The position numbers were made by a program, and so were the translations under genes. The notes below the pieces were generated by a model, which was not told where the DNA came from, searched no databases, and was given only the letters and a program-made list of their open reading frames with translations. From NCBI GenBank assembly GCA_002898295.1, contig BEHX01000009.1, positions 1 through 64,000 of the forward strand: DNA of 64,000 nt, written 5' to 3'. This stretch comes from a bacterium HR21 (GTDB lineage: Bacteria; Bacteroidota; Ignavibacteria; Kapaibacteriales; HRBIN21). Below are positions 1 through 8,830 of this stretch, one piece after another (the stretch's first letter is position 1; each line of letters begins with the position of its first letter).

Positions 1-372
1 AGCCATGCGCTGCTCGAAGATGACCATGCGCTCTTCGAAGTGGCGCTGTGCTTCTGCCAGGGCAGTGACAGCCTCCTCCAAGCGGGCAAGGCGCTCTTCA
101 GCGCGGCGCTGCGCTGCACTCAGCTCTGTAATGTGGGAGGAGAGGGTGTTGAGGAGGTGGGCGAGTTCCGCAAGGGTCTGCGTGGTCTGGACAAGGAACC
201 CCTGGGTTTGTGCAAGGGCGCTTTCGAAGTGTTCGAGCCGTTCACTGAGTGGGGCAAGCACATTCCGCACACCTTCGGTGAAGGCTTCGGCGAAAACTTC
301 TGTAACGACCCGCGCTTGTTCCTCGGAGAGCACCTGTCGGAGCCGTTCGTAGATTTTCAGCAGCTCTACCAT
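1..372 (-). CDS. Coiled-coil protein of unknown function (5' part only)
   Basis: This is the first 124 codons of a leftward gene that runs off the left edge. The ATG is at 372-370. The product starts MVELLKIYERLRQVLSEEQ and becomes a long heptad-rich, Glu/Ala/Leu/Arg/Gln-rich helix with repeated LxxLxE and RRAEERLARLEEA patterns and no membrane segment. Proteins of this type often carry a C-terminal nuclease-like domain (DUF3782 and related families), but that part would lie outside the window, so no function is assigned. It is divergent from lepA across about 117 bp. Confidence 0.7.
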   Translation of the reverse strand, partial: MVELLKIYERLRQVLSEEQARVVTEVFAEAFTEGVRNVLAPLSERLEHFESALAQTQGFLVQTTQTLAELAHLLNTLSSHITELSAAQRRAEERLARLEEAVTALAEAQRHFEERMVIFEQRMA

Positions 373-451
373 GCGTAGACCTGGTGATAAGCCCGCGGGG
401 CACAAGACGAATAAGGCGTGCGCCCAGGGCGACTTCCTCGGGGAGAGCCCC

Positions 452-459
452 TAATTTTG
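452..459 (+). promoter_or_regulatory. TAnnTTTG -7 promoter element upstream of lepA
   Basis: TAATTTTG matches the -7 consensus TAnnTTTG used by the primary sigma factor of Bacteroidota-type bacteria. Transcription would start near 466 and leave a leader of about 24 nt before the lepA ATG. I see no good TTTG or TTG at the -33 position, so the call rests on the -7 box and its location. An identical octamer precedes the tRNA-Glu gene. Confidence 0.5.
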
Positions 460-489
460 GCGTCCAGTGCGTGCACAGCGTCGTTGTCG

Positions 490-2301
490 ATGCCGCAGTT
501 GAAGCACATCCGGAACTTCTGCATTATCGCCCACATTGACCACGGGAAGTCGACGCTGGCGGATCGGCTACTGGAGCTGACCGGTACAGTGACGACCCGT
601 GAGATGGTCACTGACCAGATTCTCGACGACAATCCGTTGGAGCAGGAGCGGGGCATCACAATCAAACTCCACGCCGTGCAGATGCCCTATACAGCCCCTG
701 ATGGACAGACATACATCCTCAACCTCATTGACACTCCGGGGCATGTAGACTTCTCCTACGAAGTCTCCCGGTCCTTGGCAGCCTGTGAAGGGGCGCTCCT
801 GGTGGTGGACGCTACCCAAGGAGTAGAAGCGCAGACCATCAGCAATCTCTACTTGGCGGTTGATGCCGGGCTGGAGATTATCCCTGTCATCAACAAGATT
901 GACCTGCCCAACGCAGCCGATATGATTCCGGTTGTTCAGCAACAGCTCGTTGACCTCATCGGATGCCGTCCTGAGGAGATCCTCCTGGTATCGGCAAAAC
1001 ACGGCACAGGTGTAGAGCAGCTCCTGCAGGCGATCATTGAGCGGATTCCGCCTCCCACAGGCGATCCGGATGCTCCACTGCGGGCACTGATTTTCGATTC
1101 CATGTTCGATCCCTATCGGGGGGTAGTTGTCTACGTCCGGGTCTTCGATGGGACACTGCGGGAAGGGGATCGCGTGATGTTCTGGGCAACGCAGCAGGTA
1201 TATGAAGTGGACGAAGTCGGCGTCAAGCAGCTCAAGCGGCAGCGGACCGGGGAGCTGAGTGCTGGATTGGTGGGCTACTTCGTTGCGAACATCCGGCGAG
1301 TGCAGGACACCAAGGTGGGCGATACGGTCACGCTGGCGGAACGTCCGTGCGCGGAGCCGGTGCCGGGATTCCGGGAAGCCAAGCCGATGGTCTTCTGCGG
1401 TATTTACCCATCGGATGCTGAGGATTTCGAAGAGCTCCGGGATGCGCTGGCGAAGTTAGCGCTCAATGATGCAGCCATTGTCTATGAGCCGGAGACCTCA
1501 GCAGCGCTCGGATTCGGCTTCCGCTGCGGGTTTCTCGGGTTACTCCACATGGAGATCGTGCAGGAGCGCCTGGAGCGGGAATTCGGGCAGCAGATCGTGG
1601 TGACCGTCCCCAATGTCCGCTACCAGGTTCGGACGACCACTGGCAGCATCATCTCCGTGGATAATCCGGCGCAGATGCCCAACCCCTCGCAGATTGCCGA
1701 GATTGCCGAGCCTTACATCCGAGCCCAAATTATTACCCCGACGGACTACATCGGCGCCATCATGCAGCTGTGCATCGAGCGGCGTGGCACGCAGACCGGA
1801 ATGGCGTACCTGTCGCCGACACGGGTGGACCTCCAGTTTGAGCTCCCGCTGGCAGAGGTAATCTTCGATTTCTACGATAAGCTCAAGTCTGTCTCGCAGG
1901 GATATGCCTCGTTCGATTACGAGCATCTTGGCTATCGTCCGGGCGACCTGGTCAAGTTGGATATCCTCATCAATGGGGAGCCGGTGGATGCGCTCTCGAT
2001 GATCGTCCACCGGAGCCGTGCCTACGAGTGGGGGCGGAAGCTCTGTGCGAAGCTCCGGGAGCTTATTCCCCGACAGCTCTTCGAGGTGGTGATTCAGGCA
2101 GCGATTGGCTCCCGCGTCATTGCCCGGGAGACGATCAAGCCGTTGCGTAAGAATGTGCTGGCTAAGTGCTATGGGGGCGATGTCACGCGCAAACGCAAGC
2201 TCCTCGAGCGGCAGAAAGAGGGGAAGAAGCGGATGAAGCAGATCGGGCGTGTGGAGATCCCGCAGGAAGCCTTCCTGGCAGTATTGCGTATTGAGAAGTG
2301 A
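490..2301 (+). CDS. lepA: Elongation factor 4 (LepA), ribosomal back-translocase GTPase
   Basis: The product is a 603-aa translational GTPase that acts on stalled or mis-translocated ribosomes. The N-terminus has the G1 motif AHIDHGKST, followed by the GITIK switch I, DTPGH (G3) and NKIDLP (G4). EF-G-like domains follow, then the LepA-specific C-terminal domain with [15 protein letters not shown] near the end. The ATG at 490 fits the family start ([20 protein letters not shown]); a longer GTG-initiated frame from 418 adds 24 unconserved residues and was rejected. Length is normal for the family. It leads a lepA-lepB-type cluster and ends 15 bp before the first signal peptidase. Confidence 0.97.
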   Translation: MPQLKHIRNFCIIAHIDHGKSTLADRLLELTGTVTTREMVTDQILDDNPLEQERGITIKLHAVQMPYTAPDGQTYILNLIDTPGHVDFSYEVSRSLAACEGALLVVDATQGVEAQTISNLYLAVDAGLEIIPVINKIDLPNAADMIPVVQQQLVDLIGCRPEEILLVSAKHGTGVEQLLQAIIERIPPPTGDPDAPLRALIFDSMFDPYRGVVVYVRVFDGTLREGDRVMFWATQQVYEVDEVGVKQLKRQRTGELSAGLVGYFVANIRRVQDTKVGDTVTLAERPCAEPVPGFREAKPMVFCGIYPSDAEDFEELRDALAKLALNDAAIVYEPETSAALGFGFRCGFLGLLHMEIVQERLEREFGQQIVVTVPNVRYQVRTTTGSIISVDNPAQMPNPSQIAEIAEPYIRAQIITPTDYIGAIMQLCIERRGTQTGMAYLSPTRVDLQFELPLAEVIFDFYDKLKSVSQGYASFDYEHLGYRPGDLVKLDILINGEPVDALSMIVHRSRAYEWGRKLCAKLRELIPRQLFEVVIQAAIGSRVIARETIKPLRKNVLAKCYGGDVTRKRKLLERQKEGKKRMKQIGRVEIPQEAFLAVLRIEK

Positions 2302-2316
2302 CCGGAGGAGACAGGC

Positions 2317-3258
2317 ATGGCATGGGTTGCCGAGGTTGTGCGCTCGATATGGGAGGAATACCGTCAGGAGCGGCGCCGCCGGAGAGCGCAGCGACGTAAG
2401 CCGCAGAACGCGGCAGAAGCGGTGTTCTCCTGGGTTCGGAGCTTGCTCGGAGCGTTGCTCGTGGTGATGATCCTCAATGGGCTGGCAATTGCCTCTTTCG
2501 TGGTGCCAACAGGCTCGATGGAGGGGACGGTGCGGGCGGGGGATTTCCTCTTTGTCAACCGCGTCGTCTTTAGCCCCTCGACACCGCAGATTATTCCCTT
2601 TGTGAACATCCCGTTGCCCTACATCCGCTTTCCTGGGCTACGGCAGCCCCAGCGTGGGGAAGTCATTGTCTTCATCTTCCCGGGCTACCGGGATGAGGTT
2701 GAGCCGCGGGAGTTCCAGTACTATCTGAAACGCTGTGTTGCCATTGCCGGCGATACCGTTGAAATCCGCAACAAACGCCTCTTCGTCAACGGCGTCGAGC
2801 AGCCGCTCCCGCCGCAGGCTCTGGTTACTAATCTCCCGCCACCGCCGGGCGATCAGTACCGGACATTCCCCCGCGGGCGGGGCTACACGCGGGATAACTA
2901 CGGACCCATCCGGGTCCCGAAACGGGGCGATACTATCTGGCTGAGCCTGACGAACTTGCTCGAATGGGATATCTTTATCCGCCGCGAGGGACACACAGTG
3001 ACCGTTCGCGACGGCGCTATCCTCATCGACGGGCGACCGACAACCTTCTACGTGGTCGAGCGTGACTACTGCTTCGGTCTGGGCGACAACCGTGACAACA
3101 GCGAAGATAGCCGCTATTGGGGCTTTATCCCAGTGGAGAATGTGGTCGGCAAGCCAATGATTGTCTACTGGTCGTGGGATCCGTTGATTCCGTTAGGTGC
3201 CTTTCTGCACAAGGTCGCCAGCATCCGCTGGGACCGCATCGGTCGGCAGGTAAGGTAG
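2317..3258 (+). CDS. lepB: Signal peptidase I (first of a tandem pair)
   Basis: This 313-aa membrane-anchored S26 peptidase removes signal peptides from exported proteins. After a basic cytoplasmic segment there is one membrane helix (about residues 40-62), then the catalytic Ser67 in VPTGSMEGT and the general-base Lys138 in YYLKRCVAIAGD. The GDNRDNSEDSRYWG signature lies near the C-terminus. Between the Lys box and the signature it has a long loop (about residues 150-235). A GGAGGAG ribosome binding site precedes the ATG. It sits 15 bp after lepA, the arrangement known from E. coli, and its stop codon abuts the second peptidase. Confidence 0.95.
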   Translation: MAWVAEVVRSIWEEYRQERRRRRAQRRKPQNAAEAVFSWVRSLLGALLVVMILNGLAIASFVVPTGSMEGTVRAGDFLFVNRVVFSPSTPQIIPFVNIPLPYIRFPGLRQPQRGEVIVFIFPGYRDEVEPREFQYYLKRCVAIAGDTVEIRNKRLFVNGVEQPLPPQALVTNLPPPPGDQYRTFPRGRGYTRDNYGPIRVPKRGDTIWLSLTNLLEWDIFIRREGHTVTVRDGAILIDGRPTTFYVVERDYCFGLGDNRDNSEDSRYWGFIPVENVVGKPMIVYWSWDPLIPLGAFLHKVASIRWDRIGRQVR

Positions 3259-4116
3259 ATGCGCGGGGTACTGAGCTTGCGTCTCAGCCATCGGTGGTGG
3301 ATCTCATGGGCTGGGCGTCTTTCCGTGCCGGAGTCACGAGTAGTAGACCCACGGTTTGGGAGTGCGCGCAAGCCCCTGCGGTGGTTCGATCTCCTCAGCG
3401 CTGCCGGTACGGCTGCTCTCGTTGGGGTGCTTCTGAAGCTCTTCGTGGTGGATGTCTCCCGCGTTCCTTCCGGCTCCATGGTGCCGGCATTGCTGCCTGG
3501 TGATTACGTGGTGGTGAGCAGAGTCGCCTATGGGGTAGGGCTGCCGCCCCGGCTGCCGCTTTTGGATGTGCGGCTCCCGACGGAGCTGCGCTGGTGGTAT
3601 CGCAGTCCGCACCGGTGGGATATCGTCGTGCTGGACTTCCCCGGTCTTCCTGGTCAGCAGCATCCCGATACACCGCAGTACTTCATCAAGCGGGTGGTGG
3701 GCTTGCCCGGTGATACACTCTGGTTTGCTGGGGATACGCTCGTCATCAACCACACGGCATATTGGCTCCCCGGGATGCGGGAGCCGCCGCGCCGCGTTGT
3801 GGTTCCTTACCGGGGTATGGTGCTGCGGCTAGCGCCGCAGACCGCTGAGCAATGGCTGCCGCTCCTGCAGCGGGAAGGTGTCCAGGTCGAGCTCCGGGGC
3901 GGTGTCGTTTACCGGGATGGCAGCCCGGTGGACTCCTATACCGTGCAGCAGGACTACTTCTTCGTCATGGGGGATAACTATCGCACCAGCTGGGATTCCC
4001 GCCATTGGGGTGTTGTACCGCGGAGCGCCGTTATCGGGAAGGCAGTGGCGATCTTCTACTCCCGGGACGAGAACGGACGGATTCGGTGGGCACGGATCGG
4101 GCGTCTGCTGCGTTGA
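3259..4116 (+). CDS. Signal peptidase I (second of a tandem pair)
   Basis: This is a 285-aa S26 signal peptidase that starts on the base after the stop codon of the first. It has one membrane segment (about residues 47-66), catalytic Ser73 in RVPSGSMVPALL, Lys144 in YFIKRVVGLPGD, and the GDNYRTSWDSRHWG signature. Both catalytic residues are present, so it should be active. It diverges strongly from its neighbour outside the boxes, so the pair looks like an old duplication with separate substrate ranges (inference). Translation is probably coupled to lepB. Its stop overlaps the hemW start (ATGA). Confidence 0.93.
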   Translation: MRGVLSLRLSHRWWISWAGRLSVPESRVVDPRFGSARKPLRWFDLLSAAGTAALVGVLLKLFVVDVSRVPSGSMVPALLPGDYVVVSRVAYGVGLPPRLPLLDVRLPTELRWWYRSPHRWDIVVLDFPGLPGQQHPDTPQYFIKRVVGLPGDTLWFAGDTLVINHTAYWLPGMREPPRRVVVPYRGMVLRLAPQTAEQWLPLLQREGVQVELRGGVVYRDGSPVDSYTVQQDYFFVMGDNYRTSWDSRHWGVVPRSAVIGKAVAIFYSRDENGRIRWARIGRLLR

Positions 4117-5426
4117 TGCGCGGGCTTTACATCCATATCCCCTTCTGCCAGCACAAGTGTAGCTACTGCGACTTCTACGCGGTAGAGCGCCTGGAGATGG
4201 TGGAACTCTTCGTGGAGGCGCTCTGCCGGGAGGTTGCCTTGCTACCGGAGAACTTTCCCGAAGCAGTGCAGGAGCCGATCGGCACGCTCTACTTCGGGGG
4301 TGGAACCCCTTCGCTCTTGGCGCCGCACCAGCTGGAGCGGATTCTCGCAGCTCTCCAGCGGGTCTTCCGCTTCGAGTCCAAGCTTGAATGGACTCTGGAA
4401 TGCAATCCCGGCACGGTTGACCGCCAGCGATTGCAAGCCTATCGGGCGGTCGGAGTCAATCGAATCAGCTTCGGAGTGCAGTCTTTGGCAGACGACGAGC
4501 TGCGTTTTCTGGAGCGTCTGCACTCGGCAGAAGATGCTTGCCAGGCAGTGGAATGGGCATTTCAGGCTGGCTTCGACAATGTGAATGTGGATCTCATGTT
4601 TGCGCTGCCTGGGCAGACGTTATTGTCATGGCAGCGGACGCTAGAGAGAGTCCGTGCTCTGGCGCCGCAGCACATCTCTGCCTATAGCCTCATCTGGGAG
4701 CCGGGAACGCCGCTTTACCGGCGGTGGCAACAGGGGCAGATCGCCCCTGTATCCGAAGAGCTCGAAAGTGCTCAGTATGAACTGGCTGCCTCGCTGCTGG
4801 AGCAGGACGGCTATGTGCACTATGAGGTCTCGAACTTCGCTCAGCCGGGATACGTGTGCCGGCATAACTTGCTCTACTGGCACGGTGAACAGTACGTTGC
4901 TCTGGGACCGGCGGCGCACGGCTATGTGAACGGGCGCCGGTATTGGAATGTCCGCAACCTGCGGCGCTATCTCGAGCTACTGCGCCAGGGCAAGCTCCCG
5001 ATTGCGGGAAGCGAGCAGCTCAGCGCCTACCAGCGGCTCGAGGAGGTGCTCTTCCTCGGACTGCGCTCCGATGGACTCCGCTTTGAGTCTATCCGCCGGG
5101 AGTTTGGGCTAGAGCTGGAAAGGGAAGCGCAGGAGCTCTTTCAGCGGTGGGATGAAGCGGGACTGCTGCGGCTCTGGACTCCGGAGCGGCTCTGGCTCAA
5201 TAGCCGGGGATATGCACTCTGCGACGAGCTAGCCGCTGAGCTGGTCGTGTTCGCCGAGCGCCTCTGGAAGCGGCGCTACGGTACAGACTCTATGCCGGGG
5301 GTGCTTCCTCTTCGGGTACTCGACGAGGAAGCTGTGCTCGGAGCTCTTCCGGGGTATGCACAGGCTGTTGACAGCTCCAGTTCGTGCACACGTATGCCGT
5401 CGCTTCCCCGCGGAGGGCATAAGTAG
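4116..5426 (+). CDS. hemW: Radical SAM heme chaperone HemW
   Basis: This 436-aa cytoplasmic radical SAM protein is of the HemN-like HemW group, which handles heme rather than oxidizing coproporphyrinogen. The cluster motif [15 protein letters not shown] gives CX3CX2C without the fourth Cys of true HemN. FGGGTPS, ECNPG and [11 protein letters not shown] follow, with a HemN C-terminal domain at about residues 290-390. The ATG at 4116 overlaps the previous stop as ATGA. The family usually ends near residue 390. The last 45 or so residues are unconserved and lie antisense to the end of the convergent DUF255 gene, a 137-bp overlap. Confidence 0.92.
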   Translation: MRGLYIHIPFCQHKCSYCDFYAVERLEMVELFVEALCREVALLPENFPEAVQEPIGTLYFGGGTPSLLAPHQLERILAALQRVFRFESKLEWTLECNPGTVDRQRLQAYRAVGVNRISFGVQSLADDELRFLERLHSAEDACQAVEWAFQAGFDNVNVDLMFALPGQTLLSWQRTLERVRALAPQHISAYSLIWEPGTPLYRRWQQGQIAPVSEELESAQYELAASLLEQDGYVHYEVSNFAQPGYVCRHNLLYWHGEQYVALGPAAHGYVNGRRYWNVRNLRRYLELLRQGKLPIAGSEQLSAYQRLEEVLFLGLRSDGLRFESIRREFGLELEREAQELFQRWDEAGLLRLWTPERLWLNSRGYALCDELAAELVVFAERLWKRRYGTDSMPGVLPLRVLDEEAVLGALPGYAQAVDSSSSCTRMPSLPRGGHK

Positions 5427-7374
5427 CGTAGGCAGGCGCCAGAGAGCGCAGCTCTTCCCATTGAGTTGCCGTTGCAGCTCCGAGCACAACCGTGCGAGGC
5501 AGGAATGAGCGATGGACTTCCCGGACAAGCGCGGCGAATCGCTCGCTCGGTTCGGGAGCAAGGCAGAGGACTTCCGTTGTCGGACCCAGCGCCATGTCGA
5601 GCGCTATCAACGTGGTGGGGAATGCCATCGGGACTTGCACAAGGGCGTCGGGCAGCCCGCCGAGAGCCTCTTCTGCCCATGTGTGCCAGAGAGGGTTACC
5701 CGTCATGTGTGCGAGCCGGAGGAAGCTCCAGCAGGCGATGGCAGAGCCGGCGGGGATTGCCCCATCGGCGTCATCGCGGTAGCGCAAGGGGAGTTCCGCC
5801 GCAGTCGGAGCGTTCGGGCAAAAGGCTCGGCGTGTGGCGTCCCAGAAGCGGTCGCGGAGTTCTTGTCCCAAGCGCACAGCTGCCTTCAGAAATCGGGGGT
5901 CGAAAGTAGTCTGGTATAGCTCCAGCATGCCCCACAGGAGGAAAGCGTAGTCATCGAGCAGTGCAGGGACTGCCCCTTCTCCCTCGGCATAGCGGTGGAA
6001 GAGTCTGCCGTGGGCATCCCATTGCTGGAGGAACCACTGCGCTACCTGCTGTGCCAGAGTAGTGAATTCGTCCTGACCGAAGACGCGGGCAGCCACTGCG
6101 AGGGCAGCCAGGAGCAGCCCGTTCCAATCGGTGAGCACTTTTTCGTCCCGCTGGGGAGGAATGCGCCGCTGGCGGTATGCAAAGAGCTTCGTGCGGATCG
6201 ACTCCCACCGCTGCTGGAGCGCTTCAGCGGTGGTGCCGAACTGGGCTGCCAGCACGTCCCATGGTGCTGTCTGGATGAGCAGATTGCGTCCGGTTCCCGG
6301 AACATTCCCTTCGGGTTCAACACCGAAGGCGAGGTGGAGGAAGTGCTCCTCCTCGGGGGATAGTAGGGCTTGCAGTTCCGCAGCGCTCCAGAGGTAGAAG
6401 GCGCCTTCTTCGCCGGCGCTGTCGGCATCTTCGGAGGTATAGAAAACGCCGTCGGGTGAGCGCAGAACACGCGTGCAGTAGGAGACAACCTCGCGCACGG
6501 TGCGTTCCCAGAGCGGGTTCGGGCGAATGGAGAAGGCTTCGGCGTAGAGCAGTATCAGCAGGGCTTGGTCAGAGAGCATTTTCTCAAAGTGTGGGATTCG
6601 CCAGCGTTCATCCGTGGCATAGCGATGGAAACCGAAGCCGACATGGTCGTAGATGCCGCCCAGGCGCATTGTCCGCAGGGTATGCTCGACCATTGTGAGC
6701 GCTTGCGGTATACCGGTTCGATACCACCAGCGCAGGAGGAAGAGCTGCTGTGGGACCATGGGGAATTTCGGAGCGCCGGCAAGACCACCGGAGCGCATGT
6801 CCCAGTTTTGCTCCAGCTGGGCGTAGCCATGCCGAAGGAGTTCGTCGGCGGGAGGCAGACCTGACAGTGGGCGGGAACGGCTCTGAAGTGCTTCCACGAG
6901 CTGTTCGGCATAGGAGAGGAGCTCTCCGCGGCGCTCTCTCCAGAGTTGGGCAATTTCCCGCAGGAGCCTCAAGAATCCCGGGCGTCCGTGGCGGTCGGAT
7001 TTCGGGAAGTACGTTCCGGCGAAAAAAGGCTTACCATCGGGCGTCAAGAACAGTGTCAGCGGCCAGCCGCCATGTCCGGTCAAGGCTTGGCAGACTTGCA
7101 TGGCGAAGGCATCCACGTCGGGGCGTTCTTCGCGGTCCACCTTGATAGGAACGAAGTGTGCGTTGAGGACTTCGGCGACCTCTGGGTCGGCGAAGGACTC
7201 CCGTTCCATGACATGGCACCAGTGGCATGCCGAGTACCCGATGGAGAGCAGGATAGGCTTGTCCTCGTGCTGTGCTCGGGCAAAAGCTTCCGGACCCCAA
7301 GGGTACCAGTCAACGGGGTTATCGGCGTGTTGGCGGAGGTAGAGGCTCTTTTCCTGGGCAAGTCGGTTAGGCAT
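5290..7374 (-). CDS. DUF255 thioredoxin-fold protein (YyaL/SPATA20 family)
   Basis: This 694-aa protein has the family architecture: an N-terminal thioredoxin-like domain (about residues 1-170) and a C-terminal (alpha/alpha)6-barrel resembling glycosidases. Diagnostic motifs are [26 protein letters not shown] (CxxC), [22 protein letters not shown] and FAGTYFP. The substrate of the family is unknown. The ATG at 7374 overlaps the end of the upstream DinB-like gene by 8 bp, so the two are probably co-translated. The 3' end overlaps hemW by 137 bp in the convergent direction. Confidence 0.92.
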   Translation of the reverse strand: MPNRLAQEKSLYLRQHADNPVDWYPWGPEAFARAQHEDKPILLSIGYSACHWCHVMERESFADPEVAEVLNAHFVPIKVDREERPDVDAFAMQVCQALTGHGGWPLTLFLTPDGKPFFAGTYFPKSDRHGRPGFLRLLREIAQLWRERRGELLSYAEQLVEALQSRSRPLSGLPPADELLRHGYAQLEQNWDMRSGGLAGAPKFPMVPQQLFLLRWWYRTGIPQALTMVEHTLRTMRLGGIYDHVGFGFHRYATDERWRIPHFEKMLSDQALLILLYAEAFSIRPNPLWERTVREVVSYCTRVLRSPDGVFYTSEDADSAGEEGAFYLWSAAELQALLSPEEEHFLHLAFGVEPEGNVPGTGRNLLIQTAPWDVLAAQFGTTAEALQQRWESIRTKLFAYRQRRIPPQRDEKVLTDWNGLLLAALAVAARVFGQDEFTTLAQQVAQWFLQQWDAHGRLFHRYAEGEGAVPALLDDYAFLLWGMLELYQTTFDPRFLKAAVRLGQELRDRFWDATRRAFCPNAPTAAELPLRYRDDADGAIPAGSAIACWSFLRLAHMTGNPLWHTWAEEALGGLPDALVQVPMAFPTTLIALDMALGPTTEVLCLAPEPSERFAALVREVHRSFLPRTVVLGAATATQWEELRSLAPAYATYALRGEATAYVCTNWSCQQPVHTPEELRAQLPRRVPEEEAPPA

Positions 7375-7903
7375 CTGCGCGGCGGGGATGGTGGGCTTGC
7401 CAGAGGCGCAGCACGAGGATCAGCTGCCCGGCGTGGTAAGCGGCATGTTCGGCGATGTGGTGCAGGATAGTTGAGCGCCGGACCGGAATACGTCGGCGCC
7501 CAACGTAGCGCTGGCGGTAGAGAGCATCCGGTGCCAAGAGCCGGAGTCGCTGGCGAATGCCTTCGTGGAGAGCTTCTAGATCGGCAAGGAGGTCTTCCTT
7601 GCTCGGTAGCGGCTCCGGGAGCGTCCAGTCATGCTGTGCCTCGGCAGCTAGCGCCTCGTAGTCGGGATTGCGAGAGAAGGCATACGTTGCCAGCCGCTCA
7701 CTGGAGCAAATCACATGGTGGATGCGGCTCCCAATCGAAGGAATCCCCGGTGCGGGTTCCCACCAGAGCGCGTCCGCGGGGGTAGCTTCCAGATGCTCCC
7801 GCAGCCAGTAGAAGGCTTGCTCGAGGCTCTTGAAGAGATCCAGGAAGTGGTACTCCGTCGGATCAGCTGCTTCGGCATCGTCAGGGCGAAGCCACGGCTC
7901 CAT
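7367..7903 (-). CDS. DinB-like four-helix protein (metal-dependent thiol transferase fold)
   Basis: This 178-aa protein of the DinB/YfiT-like superfamily shows the helical-bundle pattern and the usual metal-binding histidines: one in [10 protein letters not shown] near residue 65 and an HxxxH in [14 protein letters not shown] near residue 155. Members include bacillithiol- or mycothiol-dependent transferases, which is suggestive because a BshA homologue is encoded at 32799-33944; the real substrate is unknown. Start chosen at the ATG at 7903 ([12 protein letters not shown]). A longer frame to 7972 begins at a non-ATG codon and adds no recognizable sequence. Its last 8 bp overlap the DUF255 gene. 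Confidence 0.8.
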   Translation of the reverse strand: MEPWLRPDDAEAADPTEYHFLDLFKSLEQAFYWLREHLEATPADALWWEPAPGIPSIGSRIHHVICSSERLATYAFSRNPDYEALAAEAQHDWTLPEPLPSKEDLLADLEALHEGIRQRLRLLAPDALYRQRYVGRRRIPVRRSTILHHIAEHAAYHAGQLILVLRLWQAHHPRRADA

Positions 7904-8043
7904 GAGCTTGTCTCCCCATGCAGAAGACGGTCGGACGCAGTAGACGCTGAGCCTGGGGCGATATTTCCACAACCGTCAGCGAGCGTGACCGGCTTGCGGA
8001 AAGTTTTATAGTTTGAGCGGCGTCGGTATGCCTGGTCTGAGTC

Positions 8044-8781
8044 ATGCACAGGCGGACGGAAAGCTGGTGGAGTCCTCGGCTGGAGAAGCCGATGCCGATA
8101 GCTGTGTACGGGCACTTCGGGGTACCGATTCTGCTGTTTCCGACAGCGCTGGCGGATTTCCTCGAGTACGAGCGCTTCGGCGTTGTAGAGGCGCTCATTG
8201 CCTGGATTGAGCGGGGGGTCTGCAAGCTCTACACGATCAACAGCGTCAACGCTGAAAGCTGGCTCCATCCGACGCTCCCTCCGCGGGAACGCATTCTGCG
8301 CCATCTTGCCTACAACCGCTATGTCACCGAGGAAGTTGTTCCCTTCATCGAGGCAGATTGCCGGGGGAAAGTGCCGATCATCACGGCGGGAGCCTCCCTG
8401 GGAGCGTTCCATGCCGCCAATCTCTTCTTCCAGCGCCCAGACCTCTTCGAGGGCACCATTGCTCTGAGCGGGGTCTACAACCTCCAAGCATACAGCAACG
8501 GCTATTTCGACGACGATTGCTACTTCAACTCCCCGGTGCATTACCTGCCGAACTTGTCCGATACCTACTGGCTACCACTCCTGCAGCGCAAACGGCATAT
8601 CTACCTTGCGTGCGGGCAGGGGGCGTACGAGCGACCGGAGGCAACGCTGGAGCTGTCGGCAATCCTGACGGCAAAGGGCATCCCGCACGCTGCCCACATC
8701 TGGGGACCGGAGTACCCGCACGATTGGCAGACCTGGCGCGCGATGATGCCTTACTACGTCGAGCAGGTGTGTGGACGGTGA
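8044..8781 (+). CDS. Alpha/beta-hydrolase esterase (COG4947-like)
   Basis: This 245-aa cytoplasmic hydrolase has the nucleophile elbow GASLGAFHA (Ser near residue 119) and a late histidine in PEYPHDWQTW, typical of the putative esterase family. The N-terminal segment ESWWSPRLEKPMPIAVYGH matches the family's extended start, which supports the ATG at 8044 over the internal ATG at 8092. Natural substrates of the family are not established. It starts a rightward unit that continues, after 49 bp, with the YfhO-like membrane protein. Confidence 0.85.
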   Translation: MHRRTESWWSPRLEKPMPIAVYGHFGVPILLFPTALADFLEYERFGVVEALIAWIERGVCKLYTINSVNAESWLHPTLPPRERILRHLAYNRYVTEEVVPFIEADCRGKVPIITAGASLGAFHAANLFFQRPDLFEGTIALSGVYNLQAYSNGYFDDDCYFNSPVHYLPNLSDTYWLPLLQRKRHIYLACGQGAYERPEATLELSAILTAKGIPHAAHIWGPEYPHDWQTWRAMMPYYVEQVCGR

Positions 8782-8830
8782 GCCGGCTGGCTGCCTAATT
8801 TCGTACTGGTGCAACACGGAGGAGCAGGCT

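Noticed and set aside
8007-8015. TATAGTTTG ahead of the esterase gene as a promoter box
   Set aside because: It has three instead of two bases between TA and TTTG, so it does not fit TAnnTTTG; kept out of the list.
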